A stretch of 33,501 nt of DNA from DASRDU01 sp035560235 (GCA_035560235.1 DATMAG010000006.1:1-33501), one strand, 5' to 3'. Numbered from the stretch's first letter, positions 16,105 through 27,943 are shown. Notes: generated from the sequence alone by a model not told the origin. A program made the numbers and translations.

Positions 16105-17529
16105 ATGAAACCTTCAGTCCAGCGTTTACTCAGTCAGCCAGTTAATCGCCGGTCTTTTTTCAAATCACTCGGCAGCGCCGCAGCGGGCCTGGGCGCGCTC
16201 GGCCTGCTCAACAGTGAAGAGATCGAGGGCGCGGTCAGAAATGTGCAGCGCAATTCGATTCCATCACAACTGAAAATCACCGACCTGCGTGTGGCAGTCA
16301 TCACCGGCGCGCCGATGACTGTCCCGCTGATTCGCATTGACACCAGTCAGGGTATTTCGGGCTTCGGCGAAGTGCGTGATGGCGGCAGCAAAATCTATGC
16401 GCTCATGCTCAAGAGCCGGCTGCTTGGCGAAAATCCCTGCAACGTGGACAAGCTCTTTCGGAAGATCAAACAGTTCGGCGGCCCCGCGCGCCAGGCCGGC
16501 GGCGTGTGCGGCGTCGAGATGGCCCTGTGGGATCTCGCAGGCAAGGCTTACGGCGTGCCGGTTTATCAGATGCTCGGCGGCAAATTCAGGGACGAAGTGC
16601 GACTTTATGCCGACACGACCGAAGCGCCTGCCGGACAGAAACCGGCTGAACGAAAGGACAACCTGCCCGACGGAATTGAAGAGGGCAAACGCCTGAAAGC
16701 GCGGATGGCTCAGGGCATCACCTTTCTCAAACAGGATTTCGGCATCGGCCTGCTCAGAAACATTCCCGGCACTCTTTCGCGTCCTGCCGGAACCGATCTC
16801 AGCGGCGGCGCGCGCGTGATGCACCCGTTCACAGGCATTGAGATCACTGACAAGGGTGTTGAGATTCTCTCGAATTACGTCGGCGAGATTCGTTCGGTGA
16901 TCGGGATGGAAGTGCCGCTCTCGTCGGATCATTACGGCCATATCAGCGTCAACAGCTGCATCAAGCTCGCCCGCGCGATGGAAAAGCACAATCTTGCCTG
17001 GATGGAAGACATGGTGCCCTGGCAGTTCGGCGAACTGCTGAAGCAGATCAAGGATGCGACAACCACGCCGATTCTGACGGGCGAGGATATTTACCTCAAG
17101 GAAGATTTCATGAAGCTGATCAGCATGGGCGCGGTGGATATGATCCATCCTGATCTGGCTTCAGCGGGCGGCATTCTCGAAACCAAAAAGATCGGCGATT
17201 ACGCGATGGAACACGGCGTGCCGATGGCCATGCACTTTGCCGGATCGCCGGTTTCATTCAGGGCCAATGTGCATTGCGCCGCTGCGACGGAGAACTTTCT
17301 GGCGCTCGAACACCATTCACTCGATGTGCCCTGGTGGGAAAGCATGGTCAGGACGAAGACGCCCCTCGTGAAGAACGGCTTCGCGCCCGTGCCGGATGAG
17401 CCGGGCCTCGGCATTGATGATCTCGTGCCCGAAGTCATCAAACAGCATCTTCATCCTGATCATCCGGGATACTTCGAGCCAACGCCCGAATGGGACAGGG
17501 AGCGGGTCAATGACCGGCTGTGGAGTTGA
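16105..17529 (+). CDS. Tat-exported mandelate racemase/muconate lactonizing enzyme (enolase superfamily)
   Basis: 474 residues from the ATG at 16105 (a TTG at 16048 would add 19). A twin-arginine signal (NRRSFFKSLGSAAAGLGALGLL) indicates export of the folded protein, unusual for this mostly cytoplasmic family. The MR/MLE N-terminal lid (ITDLRVAVITGAP, VRIDT-like strand, GFGEVRDGG) precedes a barrel. Likely catalytic and Mg ligands: Lys209 in FLKQDF, Asp275 in SSDHYGH, Glu301 in WMEDMV, Glu327 in TGEDIY, His377 in MHFAG. This pattern suits a sugar-acid dehydratase-type reaction that abstracts an alpha proton, but the substrate cannot be read from sequence. The DUF1592-group gene follows by 63 nt on the same strand, so they may be co-transcribed. 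Confidence 0.9.
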   Translation: MKPSVQRLLSQPVNRRSFFKSLGSAAAGLGALGLLNSEEIEGAVRNVQRNSIPSQLKITDLRVAVITGAPMTVPLIRIDTSQGISGFGEVRDGGSKIYALMLKSRLLGENPCNVDKLFRKIKQFGGPARQAGGVCGVEMALWDLAGKAYGVPVYQMLGGKFRDEVRLYADTTEAPAGQKPAERKDNLPDGIEEGKRLKARMAQGITFLKQDFGIGLLRNIPGTLSRPAGTDLSGGARVMHPFTGIEITDKGVEILSNYVGEIRSVIGMEVPLSSDHYGHISVNSCIKLARAMEKHNLAWMEDMVPWQFGELLKQIKDATTTPILTGEDIYLKEDFMKLISMGAVDMIHPDLASAGGILETKKIGDYAMEHGVPMAMHFAGSPVSFRANVHCAAATENFLALEHHSLDVPWWESMVRTKTPLVKNGFAPVPDEPGLGIDDLVPEVIKQHLHPDHPGYFEPTPEWDRERVNDRLWS

Positions 17530-17592
17530 AAAAAACGGCACCGCCCGCCGCAGCATCAGTTTTTACCGGCTGGCTATCTGAGGTTCAAGGTC

Positions 17593-20500
17593 ATGAGAGG
17601 TTTCCGGAACTGGCAGTCAGTGAACAGGACGCGCAACTGGAAAATCATGCTGGCGCTGCTTGCCTGCGGCGTGGTCATCAGTTCTGTCGGAAAGACCCGC
17701 GCTGTCGGCGTGCTCGAAACTGCTCAGGGCATTGATCAGCCGGGCGAATATGCGGCGGCGATCTTCAGGCAATACTGCGTTCAGTGCCACAGCGGCGCGG
17801 CGCCCAAAGCAGGGGTGAACCTCGCTCAGATGCTGGCCGCAGATTCGGTCAGCGAAAACTTCCGCGAATGGGAAAAGGTCGCAGGTGTCCTTGAGCAGAA
17901 AACCATGCCGCCCAAAGCCATGCCACAGCCTGACGATGCGACGCGCGCACACGCTGTCGCGTGGATCAGAGCGACCCTGCGCGATTACGTGACGAAACAC
18001 GACGGCGAACCGGGACGCGTGACGGTCAGGCGTCTGACGAGCGGTGAGTATGCCTGGACGATCAGAGACCTGACCGGGCTTGAGCTGAATGTCGGGATTG
18101 ATTCCTCGAGCGATGCGGTCGGGGGCGAAGGCTTCACGAATTTCGGCGATGTGCAGTTTATGCAGGACGCGAATCTGGAGCGTTATCTGGCCGCCGCCAG
18201 AATCGTTGCCGATCACGCGGTCATCGGCGCGGGGCCACTCGAATTTTTCGAGCGGCCTGGCAAAACCGGCTTTGAGATGTCGGCGGTCACACGGATCAGG
18301 GATATTTACGCGGCGCACGGTTTCCGCACCGTCTCAGGCGAAGGCGGCAGACCATTCGGACTCGAAAAATACAGCAAGGCTTTTTATGTCGCGTGGCGGT
18401 ACAAACATCGCGCGGCTGCGGGCGCAGTCGGCGCGACACTGAAGACGCTGGCGGAGCGCGAAGGCCTCAGCCCGCGCTTTGCCGAACATATCTGGCGAGT
18501 GGTGAATCGTCCGGCGGCAGGGTATCCGACCTCTGAAGTAATTGATCGCTGGCGCAGACTTCCCGCGCCTGGCGCGGCGATCAGCGAAACTCAGATTCGC
18601 GCCGGATGCGACGAGATTCAGAAATTCATCGTCACCTGGCCGAGCTGGTTGTTTGCGCGCGGCGATCTGGCGGCGGGCGGTGCAGGCGATGAAAGCCCGC
18701 TCGAATTCAGCGACCGCACACTCAACGTCAAATCGCCGCATCGTTTCATCTATGTTCGTGGCGGAGGCCGGATGGCGCCGCCGCCCGGGCCTGCCAGAAT
18801 TTATTTCCATGTTGCCCCGGTCAATCCCGCGATGGGCGACAAACCTGTCATCATCTGGCGCAACCTGACCGTCGCGTTTCGCCCGATCATTAAACGCGCT
18901 GAAGCCAAAGCCGGAGAATCGGTCGTCGCTTCAGCCGAGGAACTGGCCTTTGCGGCGGCGCTGCGGAAAGGCGTATTGCCACCGGGGCCGCGCGAGACGC
19001 TGCGCTCGCTGGTCGGCAAAGAGACGGCGGCGCGACTGAACTTCGGCCACAGCCCCGACAGCGCAGCGATTGGCCCGGATGATTTCGCTTCGACAGGCTC
19101 AGTGATGATTGAAATTCCGATGCCTGAAGGCGATGAACCCATGGCGCTCAACCTGGAGGTCGCCGCCGAACTCGGCGGCAATCGGGATCAGGTCGTGCGC
19201 ATTGTCATCAGTGATCGTCCCGACGGGCAGACGCGCGGAACGCCGGTGCGCGCGCTGGTGGGCGACATGCAGAGCGCCGGATACAGGGCGTTTCGCAAAG
19301 GCGTGATGGAATACGCTGCGCTGCTGCCGCCGAATTCGCACGGCGAGCCGACGCCTGCTGACCGCGACCCGATTCCCGCTCCCTTTGACAACGACTACAA
19401 CGTGCCCGAACACGATGAATTCGTGCAGAAGATCAAATACATCCGCGATGATCGCTTCGTGATGGAAAACCTGCTCGATGACCGGACGAAAGCGCGGCTC
19501 GATCACGCATGGAATGATCTCTTCGCGTCGTTTGAGTACCACAATCTGTATCTGCGCCTGCTGGGCAATCATTACGGCGTTGACCTGAAGGACAAAGACA
19601 TCGCTCAGATGGGCAGGGAACAGATTGCCGCGCTGCCAGGTGAAATGCAGGGTGACGTCAGATCACTGCGCGCGCATTACGACGCGACGATGGCGGCGCA
19701 GATGGCGGCGCGTCCCGGTCACGTCAATGATTGTCTCGAATTTGCCAGCCGGGCCTGGCGGCGGCCTCTGACTGAAGCGGAGAAACAGAGCCTGCGCGCT
19801 TTTTATCGGCAGACGCTCGGCTCTGACTCGGATCATCGCAGGGCGATTCGGGCCCTGCTCATGCGCATCCTGGTTGCGCCGCAGTTTCTGTATCGCCTTG
19901 AAATCGGCGCGAACGAGGCCTCCGCCAGAGCAATGCCCGCGAGCCTCGCCGCCGACAGCCCTGCGATCAGGCCGCTGACGAACTGGGAAATGGCGAGCCG
20001 CCTGAGCTTTTTTCTGTGGTCTTCGATTCCCGATGATGAACTGCGCCGCGCGGCGAGCGCAGGCGAACTCACTCAGACGCCGGGCATCGAGCGCCAGGTC
20101 AGACGCATGCTCGCCGATCCGAAAGCGCGTCGGCTGGCGACGGAATTTTTCGGGCAATGGCTCGGCTTTTATCACTTCAACGAATACAAGGGTGTGGACA
20201 CTTCGCGGTTTCCCGAATTCACCGAGAGCGTGAAAGCTGCGATGTATGACGAAGCCGTTTCGTTCTTTGAGCATGTGATTCGCCGGGAACGACCGCTCAG
20301 TGAGCTGCTCTTCGCCGACTACACATTTCTGAACAGGGACCTCGCCGGATTTTACGGCGTGCCAGGGGAAATCAAATCCGGTGAACAGGTCGAGCTGACA
20401 ACAGGCGCGAACGCCTTTCATCGCGGCGGACTGCTGCGCCTGGGCGCGGTGCTGACCCTCACGTCAGCGCCGTTGCGCACAAGCCCGGTGAAACGCGGCG

Positions 20501-21045
20501 ACTGGATTCTGCGGCGCATCCTGGGCACACCCGTGCCGCCACCGCCTGCTGACGCGGGTTCGCTGCCCGCTGACGACAAACTTTTCGGCGGGCTGTCGCT
20601 CAGGGCGAAACTCGAACAGCACAAACGCAACGCGACGTGCGCCAACTGCCACACGCGGATTGATCCGCTCGGCTTTGCGCTGGAGCGTTTCGATTCGACC
20701 GGACGCTGGCGCGACAAATACGCCGACGGCAAACCGATTGAAGACAGCGCCGCACTGTCTGACAAAATCGAAATCGCGGGAGTGGAGGGTTTGTTGCGCT
20801 ATTTGAAGAGCAAAGAGTCGCAGGTTCGCAAAACGCTCGCGTCCAGACTGGTCGGCTATGCGCTCGGACGCACCGTCAGCGCGTCGGATCAGGTGCTGAT
20901 CGAGCGAATGACTGCGAAGGGTGGCGCGGCGACGTTTCCGCAACTGGCCACAGAGATTGCGACGAGCAGGCAGTTCCGCCACCGGCTGGCGCCTGAGAAC
21001 AGTCCGGCGACAACGAAGAGGGTGACAAGTACGGCGATGAAATGA
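17593..21045 (+). CDS. DUF1587/1595/1592/1588/1585 cytochrome-like protein (planctomycete/acidobacterial type)
   Basis: 1150 residues. A signal/anchor (IMLALLACGVVISSVG) is followed by a heme c-type site CVQCH (62-66) in a PSCyt-like domain, then DUF1587 (about 140-200, VRRLTSGEYAWTIRDLTGL), DUF1595 (from about 716, ASRAWRRPLTEAEKQSL), DUF1592 (from about 793, LTNWEMASRLSFFLWSSIPDDEL ... FFGQWLGF), DUF1588 (from about 943, RGGLLRLGAVLTLTSAPLRTSPVKRG, with a second CANCH at 1016 and IDPLGFALERFD) and DUF1585 (from about 1065, RKTLASRLVGYALGRTVS). The family is exported, typically next to a DUF1552 protein, with function unproven; redox or polysaccharide roles have been suggested. Its DUF1552 partner lies at 21828, separated by one inverted gene. 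Confidence 0.93.
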   Translation: MRGFRNWQSVNRTRNWKIMLALLACGVVISSVGKTRAVGVLETAQGIDQPGEYAAAIFRQYCVQCHSGAAPKAGVNLAQMLAADSVSENFREWEKVAGVLEQKTMPPKAMPQPDDATRAHAVAWIRATLRDYVTKHDGEPGRVTVRRLTSGEYAWTIRDLTGLELNVGIDSSSDAVGGEGFTNFGDVQFMQDANLERYLAAARIVADHAVIGAGPLEFFERPGKTGFEMSAVTRIRDIYAAHGFRTVSGEGGRPFGLEKYSKAFYVAWRYKHRAAAGAVGATLKTLAEREGLSPRFAEHIWRVVNRPAAGYPTSEVIDRWRRLPAPGAAISETQIRAGCDEIQKFIVTWPSWLFARGDLAAGGAGDESPLEFSDRTLNVKSPHRFIYVRGGGRMAPPPGPARIYFHVAPVNPAMGDKPVIIWRNLTVAFRPIIKRAEAKAGESVVASAEELAFAAALRKGVLPPGPRETLRSLVGKETAARLNFGHSPDSAAIGPDDFASTGSVMIEIPMPEGDEPMALNLEVAAELGGNRDQVVRIVISDRPDGQTRGTPVRALVGDMQSAGYRAFRKGVMEYAALLPPNSHGEPTPADRDPIPAPFDNDYNVPEHDEFVQKIKYIRDDRFVMENLLDDRTKARLDHAWNDLFASFEYHNLYLRLLGNHYGVDLKDKDIAQMGREQIAALPGEMQGDVRSLRAHYDATMAAQMAARPGHVNDCLEFASRAWRRPLTEAEKQSLRAFYRQTLGSDSDHRRAIRALLMRILVAPQFLYRLEIGANEASARAMPASLAADSPAIRPLTNWEMASRLSFFLWSSIPDDELRRAASAGELTQTPGIERQVRRMLADPKARRLATEFFGQWLGFYHFNEYKGVDTSRFPEFTESVKAAMYDEAVSFFEHVIRRERPLSELLFADYTFLNRDLAGFYGVPGEIKSGEQVELTTGANAFHRGGLLRLGAVLTLTSAPLRTSPVKRGDWILRRILGTPVPPPPADAGSLPADDKLFGGLSLRAKLEQHKRNATCANCHTRIDPLGFALERFDSTGRWRDKYADGKPIEDSAALSDKIEIAGVEGLLRYLKSKESQVRKTLASRLVGYALGRTVSASDQVLIERMTAKGGAATFPQLATEIATSRQFRHRLAPENSPATTKRVTSTAMK

Positions 21046-21068
21046 GGAGTCGGGCGACGGCTTTGCGC

Positions 21069-21638
21069 TCAATCGGATTTTTGCTGGAAGCGGGCGATCC
21101 GCTGCTCGATTTCCGCCACGATCTCACGAACGGCCTTGAGATCGGTTGCGCTGAGATGTTGAGAAAGCTCGGCAAACAAGGGCGCGAGCGCGGGCTGGTA
21201 AAGCTGCATCAGCGTGGCAATGTCGTTCTCGTAAATACCCACTCGCGCGAAGCTGCCCTGACGATAGAGCGAGGGCAGGGCATACATTTTGAGCAGCAGC
21301 AGGCCTTCAACCGTCGCACACGGGATGGCTTGCTCGACGAATGGCCTGGTGGTGGCATAGTCGCGTTTCACTTTGTCGAAGAGCCTGTTGCGGGTGAGCA
21401 GCAGATCAATTTGCAGTTCATCGAACTGGCCGCGCGCAAAGTCCGCATTCTGTTCGACGATTCGGATTTCGGGCAGTCGCTCCAGCGAAGAGACGGCCAT
21501 AATCAGGTCAATGTCCTGCGTGTTCCGGCCTTCGATGTATTGCAACAAGGCGATGCCGCCGACAAGCAGGTATTCAGTCTGCCGTTCGTCCAGGAGGGCA
21601 AACAGGCGGGCGACGGATTGGAACAGATTATCGGTCAT
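21069..21638 (-). CDS. Nucleotidyltransferase-fold protein
   Basis: 189 residues from the ATG at 21638, chosen because GGAGG lies seven nucleotides upstream; the frame is open 31 codons further but without a ribosome site. The segment EYLLVGGIALLQYIEGRNTQDIDLIM holds the GG...(R)xTxDIDL motif of minimal nucleotidyltransferases, with DID as likely metal ligands. A third acidic residue may be in ELQIDLLLT. This resembles AbiEii-like or DUF6036-type proteins, some of which are toxin components that modify tRNA, but no partner (AbiEi-like or HEPN) is adjacent. The gene is inserted antisense between the DUF1592-group and DUF1552 genes, 23 nt past the stop of the former, so it is probably a recent addition. 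Role unknown. Confidence 0.8.
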   Translation of the reverse strand: MTDNLFQSVARLFALLDERQTEYLLVGGIALLQYIEGRNTQDIDLIMAVSSLERLPEIRIVEQNADFARGQFDELQIDLLLTRNRLFDKVKRDYATTRPFVEQAIPCATVEGLLLLKMYALPSLYRQGSFARVGIYENDIATLMQLYQPALAPLFAELSQHLSATDLKAVREIVAEIEQRIARFQQKSD

Positions 21639-21827
21639 CACTGCGCCTCCCAGTGAGTTTCTGAAATTGAACACAAGGGCATTGCGAATGACATTGCCGA
21701 TGTGAATGTGCCTGGTGACGATTGGTTCCATCGGGAACTATTCTAAAACAAGCCCTGAGCAACGGGAAGGAACCTTTTAGTTTGTACCGGCGGCAGGGAG
21801 ACGAGCTACATCAGGGATTCTGTAAAG

Positions 21828-23159
<1,332 letters not shown>

Positions 23160-23201
23160 AAGACAGCGGCATTATCTTAGCAATTCAGGCAGGGAGAAGA
23201 G

Positions 23202-23300
23202 AGATGACAGAACAAATGGAGATAACAGAACAGACGGAGGCCGCGCTGAAACTGGTCTGAAGCCTTCCGTGTATTCCGCTGTTTCCGTTTGTTTGTCCTC
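23202..23300. repeat. Tandem 18-mers with an inverted pyrimidine-rich arm upstream of the TonB receptor gene
   Basis: Two 18-nt units, AGATGACAGAACAAATGG (23202-23219) and AGATAACAGAACAGACGG (23220-23237), match at 15 of 18 positions. A related sequence in reverse orientation (about 23263-23300, containing CTGTTTCCGTTTGTTTGTCC) could base-pair imperfectly with them. It lies between the DUF1552 stop codon and the TonB receptor start. Confidence 0.65.
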
Positions 23301-23366
23301 GCTCTTCGCCTTCACTTAGCCTGACTACATCCAGTTCGTTTCACTTTCCGGAGAGGAGAATCTGAC

Positions 23367-26300
23367 ATGAGAACAGTCAACCACGACCGACCTGTGCTGC
23401 GACTCTCAGGACTGCTGCTGGTCTTGTGCATTCTGATACCCTGCGCGCAGGCGCAGGTAACCACCGGGAGCATTCTCGGCAATATTCGTGACCGGGCGGG
23501 CGCGCCGGTTGCCGGAGCTGTTGTGACGATCACCGATGTGGGCAAGAACACTTCGACCACACACACAACCGATGATGAAGGCTCCTACACCGCGCCCTTT
23601 CTGATTCCCGGAACGTACAATGTGGCGGTCGAAGCAAAAGGCTTCAAGAAAAGCGTCATCAACAATGTGGTCGTCCAGATTGACCAGAAGGCGCGCATTG
23701 ATTTCACGCTCGAAGTCGGGGCGCTGACTGAAGTGACAGAGATCACTGCCGCAGCGACGCTGGTCAAAACGGAAAGCTCGGAACTCGGGGAAGTGATCGA
23801 ACAGCGCGCAGTCAGGGAACTGCCGCTCAACGGACGCAACTTCGCGCAACTGGTTTATCTGGTGCCGGGCGTGACGCCAGGGCAGTCGGGCGAGAATCTG
23901 TCGGGCGCTTCGACCTTCAATCCGCGCGCCTCGTCCAACTTCAACGCGCTCGGTCATCACGCCAACTCAAACGGCTGGCTGGTGGACGGGATTGACAACA
24001 ACGAATACACCTTCAACACCGTGATCGTGCAGCCGACAGTCGAATCAGTGCGTGAATTCAAGGCGCTGACCGGCACGTTCTCGGCGGAATTCGGACGTGG
24101 CGCAGGCGTCGTCGCGGTTTCAACCAAATCAGGCGCGAACGAATTTCACGGCGGCTTGTTCGAGTTCCTGCGCAACGACAAACTCGATGCTTTCCAGCAT
24201 CAGTTCGTCAATCCGCGTCCGACCAGAAAACCGCCTTTCCGCCGCAATCAGTTCGGCGGCTTCTTCAGCGGCCCGGTCTGGATTCCGAAGCTTTATCACG
24301 GCAAAGATCGGACATTCTTCTTTTTCGATTATGCCGGACTGCGCGAAGTGCGCGGGCAGACCTTCGTCAATTCAGTGCCGACGGCGAAGACGCGCACCGG
24401 AGATTTCAGCGAACTGCTTGGTGCCAGTCTCTGCACCAGTTCATCAGGCGCAGCCGGAACCTGCGGCGGCGCTTTTACCACGCCGCTGAATGTTACCGAC
24501 ACAGCCGGGAACACGGTCCAGGCGCGTGTCGGAATGATTTTTGATCCGCTGACCACACGCGCCAATCCGGCCTTCAACGCGGCGCAGCCCGCGAGCGCGG
24601 CCAACCCGCAAATCCTGCGCTCGGCCTTTGCCGGTAATCTCATTCCGGCGAACCGCATCAATCAGGTCGGCTTCAACGTGGCGAGCGTTTATCCGCTGCC
24701 GCTCGGCGCGGGCACAACCAACAACTACACTTCGGTTGTCAATCGCCGGGTGGGCAGCGATGCGATCACCGTGCGGGTGGATCACTCTTTCAGCGACCGG
24801 GACAAATTCTTCGCGCGTTACAGCTTTGAGGATTTTACCCTCGACGCACCGCAGGGCCAGGCCAACTGCTGTCTGCCGACGCCGAGTTTCGCCGCCTCGA
24901 AATTCGAACTCGGCCCCTTCGTCGCCGGGATTCAGAACACGACCCTGCGCACACAGGGGCTCGCGCTCAACCACACGCATACGTTTTCACCCGCGCTGCT
25001 GCTCGAATTGCGCGGCGGATTTGCGCGCACCAATCCGAAAACAGTGCAATCCGATTTCGGCAAGAACGCCGCAACTTCGCTCGGCATTCAGGGCATCAAC
25101 ATTTCGCAGTTCACCACCGGCATTCCGAACATCAACATCACTGATTTGACCGGCCTGAGCGGCGGCCCGGCATTCCTGCCCGTCAATCCGCGCCAGACAC
25201 ATTATCAGTTCGACAGCAATCTCTTTTACACGCGCGGCAAACAGGCGCTGAAATTCGGTTACCACATGGTCATCCGCAAACCATCGCCCTTCACGCAGTC
25301 AAACACGCGCGGTCAGCTCAACATCAGTAATGACTATGTGCGGCTGCCGTTTTCGGCGGGTGCCGCAGTCAATGGCACCGGCGCCGCGCTGGCTTCGCTG
25401 CTGCTCGGTTATGTCAACAGCGGCTCACGCGGATTTCTGAATGAGAATTACTACCTGACGAACAGGGAATTCGCGGGTTTTATCCAGGACGACATCAAAC
25501 TGACGAGCCGTCTGACAGTCAATGCGGGTTTGCGATATGAGGTTTACACGCCGGATGTCGAGAATCGCAATCTGATCGTCAACTTCGATCCTGACAAGCT
25601 GCGCCTGATTTACGCGGGCGAGGAAGGGTATTCGCGTTCGGCGGGCAAGGAGACGCATTACAAAAACTTCGGCCCGCGCCTCGGCTTCGCCTGGGACCTC
25701 TCCGGCAATGGCCGGATGGTGCTGCGTGGCGGTTACGGCATCAGCTACTTCCCTGAACCTTACGCCGCAGGCAATCTGCTCGGGCAGAACATTCCGCTCT
25801 CGGTTTCGCAGTCCTTTACCAATGAAGTGACGCCCGCGGATTTTTCGGCGGTGACGCTGATCAATCGTCCGTTCCCGACGCCGGTGCAGTTCAAGCCGAA
25901 GACGACAGCGGAACTCAACGCCGTTCGTCCGACCCCGACGATCATCGGGCACGAATTCTCGAATCTGACGCCGTATGCGCAGAGCTACAGCCTCAACCTC
26001 GAACGCGCGCTGACGCGGAACATCGTGCTGGAAGTCGGCTACGTGGGCAGCCGCGGTATTCACATTCCGGTCTTCTTCAACATCAACGAAGTGCTGCCCG
26101 GCAGCGGCACGCAGGCTTCGCGCCGCCTGATTCAGCCGCTCAACAATATCTCCACGATCAACATCGCGCAGTATCGCAATTCGTCGAGCTACAACAGCCT
26201 GCAGACGAAAGTGGTCAAGCGGTTCAGCGGCGGCTCGAATTTCCTCTTCAGCTACACCTTCAGCAAATCGCTCGATTATGGCGGCTCGCCCGCGAGCGGC

Positions 26301-26894
26301 GGCGGCGCGGTGGGTGGCCCGCAGACTTACACCAACGTCAGAGCCGGGCGCGGGCCGTCGGGCTATGACGCAAAACATCGCGGCGTGTTCAGCGCCGTGT
26401 ACGAAGCGCCGTTCGGCAAAGGCAAACGCTGGCTGAACGACGGGCCGCTGAGCTGGGTTCTCGGCGGCTGGCAGACGACCGGGATTGTCACCGCGACGAC
26501 CGGACGCCCGTTCACGGTCTTTTTGCAGAACGGCGTGAATAACGGCGCGCCGAGCTGGCCCAATCGCATCGCGGATGGCCGTCTTGACAACCCGTCCACT
26601 GATCAGTGGTTCGACATCACAGCCTTCGTCGCCCCGGCGGCGAACACTTACGGCAATTCGTCGCGCGGAGTGTTGTATGCGCCGGGCAACTTCAACGTGG
26701 ACGGTTCGCTGGCCAAAAGCTTCGCGCTGACCGAGAAACTGCGCTTCCAGTTCCGCTTCGAGGCGTACAATCTTTTCAACACGCCGTACTTCGGTTTCCC
26801 GAATGCCAACATCGGTTCGGCGACGGCGGGGCAGATTCGCTCCACCCTGGCCGACAACCGCAGTTTGCAGGCAGCCCTGAAGCTGGAGTTCTGA
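23367..26894 (+). CDS. TonB-dependent receptor, Oar-like, with carboxypeptidase-regulatory domain
   Basis: 1175 residues; the ATG is preceded by GGAGAGGAG. Signal peptide MRTVNHDRPVLRLSGLLLVLCILIPCAQAQ; then a carboxypeptidase-regulatory-like beta-sandwich (about 31-115, GSILGNIRDRAGAPVAGAVVTITD, SYTAPFLIPGTYNVAVEAKGFKK); a plug domain (about 145-235, VRELPLNGRNFAQLVYLVPGV, GWLVDGIDNNEYTFN, REFKALTGTFSAEFGRGAGVVAVSTKSG); and a long beta barrel ending LQAALKLEF, with the C-terminal Phe expected for BAM-inserted outer-membrane proteins. This architecture is characteristic of Acidobacteriota, where such receptors are numerous. It should import an oligomeric or complexed substrate across the outer membrane using TonB energy. 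Its position ahead of exported hydrolases and a lactate-type permease suggests it feeds them. Substrate unknown. Confidence 0.95.
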   Translation: MRTVNHDRPVLRLSGLLLVLCILIPCAQAQVTTGSILGNIRDRAGAPVAGAVVTITDVGKNTSTTHTTDDEGSYTAPFLIPGTYNVAVEAKGFKKSVINNVVVQIDQKARIDFTLEVGALTEVTEITAAATLVKTESSELGEVIEQRAVRELPLNGRNFAQLVYLVPGVTPGQSGENLSGASTFNPRASSNFNALGHHANSNGWLVDGIDNNEYTFNTVIVQPTVESVREFKALTGTFSAEFGRGAGVVAVSTKSGANEFHGGLFEFLRNDKLDAFQHQFVNPRPTRKPPFRRNQFGGFFSGPVWIPKLYHGKDRTFFFFDYAGLREVRGQTFVNSVPTAKTRTGDFSELLGASLCTSSSGAAGTCGGAFTTPLNVTDTAGNTVQARVGMIFDPLTTRANPAFNAAQPASAANPQILRSAFAGNLIPANRINQVGFNVASVYPLPLGAGTTNNYTSVVNRRVGSDAITVRVDHSFSDRDKFFARYSFEDFTLDAPQGQANCCLPTPSFAASKFELGPFVAGIQNTTLRTQGLALNHTHTFSPALLLELRGGFARTNPKTVQSDFGKNAATSLGIQGINISQFTTGIPNINITDLTGLSGGPAFLPVNPRQTHYQFDSNLFYTRGKQALKFGYHMVIRKPSPFTQSNTRGQLNISNDYVRLPFSAGAAVNGTGAALASLLLGYVNSGSRGFLNENYYLTNREFAGFIQDDIKLTSRLTVNAGLRYEVYTPDVENRNLIVNFDPDKLRLIYAGEEGYSRSAGKETHYKNFGPRLGFAWDLSGNGRMVLRGGYGISYFPEPYAAGNLLGQNIPLSVSQSFTNEVTPADFSAVTLINRPFPTPVQFKPKTTAELNAVRPTPTIIGHEFSNLTPYAQSYSLNLERALTRNIVLEVGYVGSRGIHIPVFFNINEVLPGSGTQASRRLIQPLNNISTINIAQYRNSSSYNSLQTKVVKRFSGGSNFLFSYTFSKSLDYGGSPASGGGAVGGPQTYTNVRAGRGPSGYDAKHRGVFSAVYEAPFGKGKRWLNDGPLSWVLGGWQTTGIVTATTGRPFTVFLQNGVNNGAPSWPNRIADGRLDNPSTDQWFDITAFVAPAANTYGNSSRGVLYAPGNFNVDGSLAKSFALTEKLRFQFRFEAYNLFNTPYFGFPNANIGSATAGQIRSTLADNRSLQAALKLEF

Positions 26895-26930
26895 GCGCAG
26901 TCTGACCAGGTCCGCCAGGACCATCTGAAG

Positions 26931-26994
26931 CCAGGGAGGGACACGGGCGCGCCCCGGCTGAAGCCGGGTTGTGTTGATCCGTGTCCGTCTCTGG
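26931..26994 (+). terminator. Nested hairpin after the TonB receptor gene, probable terminator or attenuator
   Basis: Outer arms 26931-26946 (CCAGGGAGGGACACGG) and 26979-26994 (CCGTGTCCGTCTCTGG) pair at 14 of 16 positions. Inside is a perfect 7-bp hairpin, CCCGGCT-GA-AGCCGGG (26953-26968). The outer stem is followed by TTTT. It lies 37 nt after the receptor stop codon and 40 nt before the RraA-like gene, so it could end or reduce transcription between them. The inner GC-rich hairpin also resembles a repetitive extragenic palindrome. Confidence 0.6.
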
Positions 26995-27034
26995 TTTTCC
27001 TGTTGTGGGACGTACGACAAAGGAGATTCCCGCC

Positions 27035-27943
<909 letters not shown>

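Noticed and set aside
25425..27020. 531-codon minus-strand frame opposite the TonB receptor gene
   Set aside because: Arg/Ala-rich product with no domain, a product of codon-position GC bias on the opposite strand. The receptor frame has a signal peptide, plug and barrel end.
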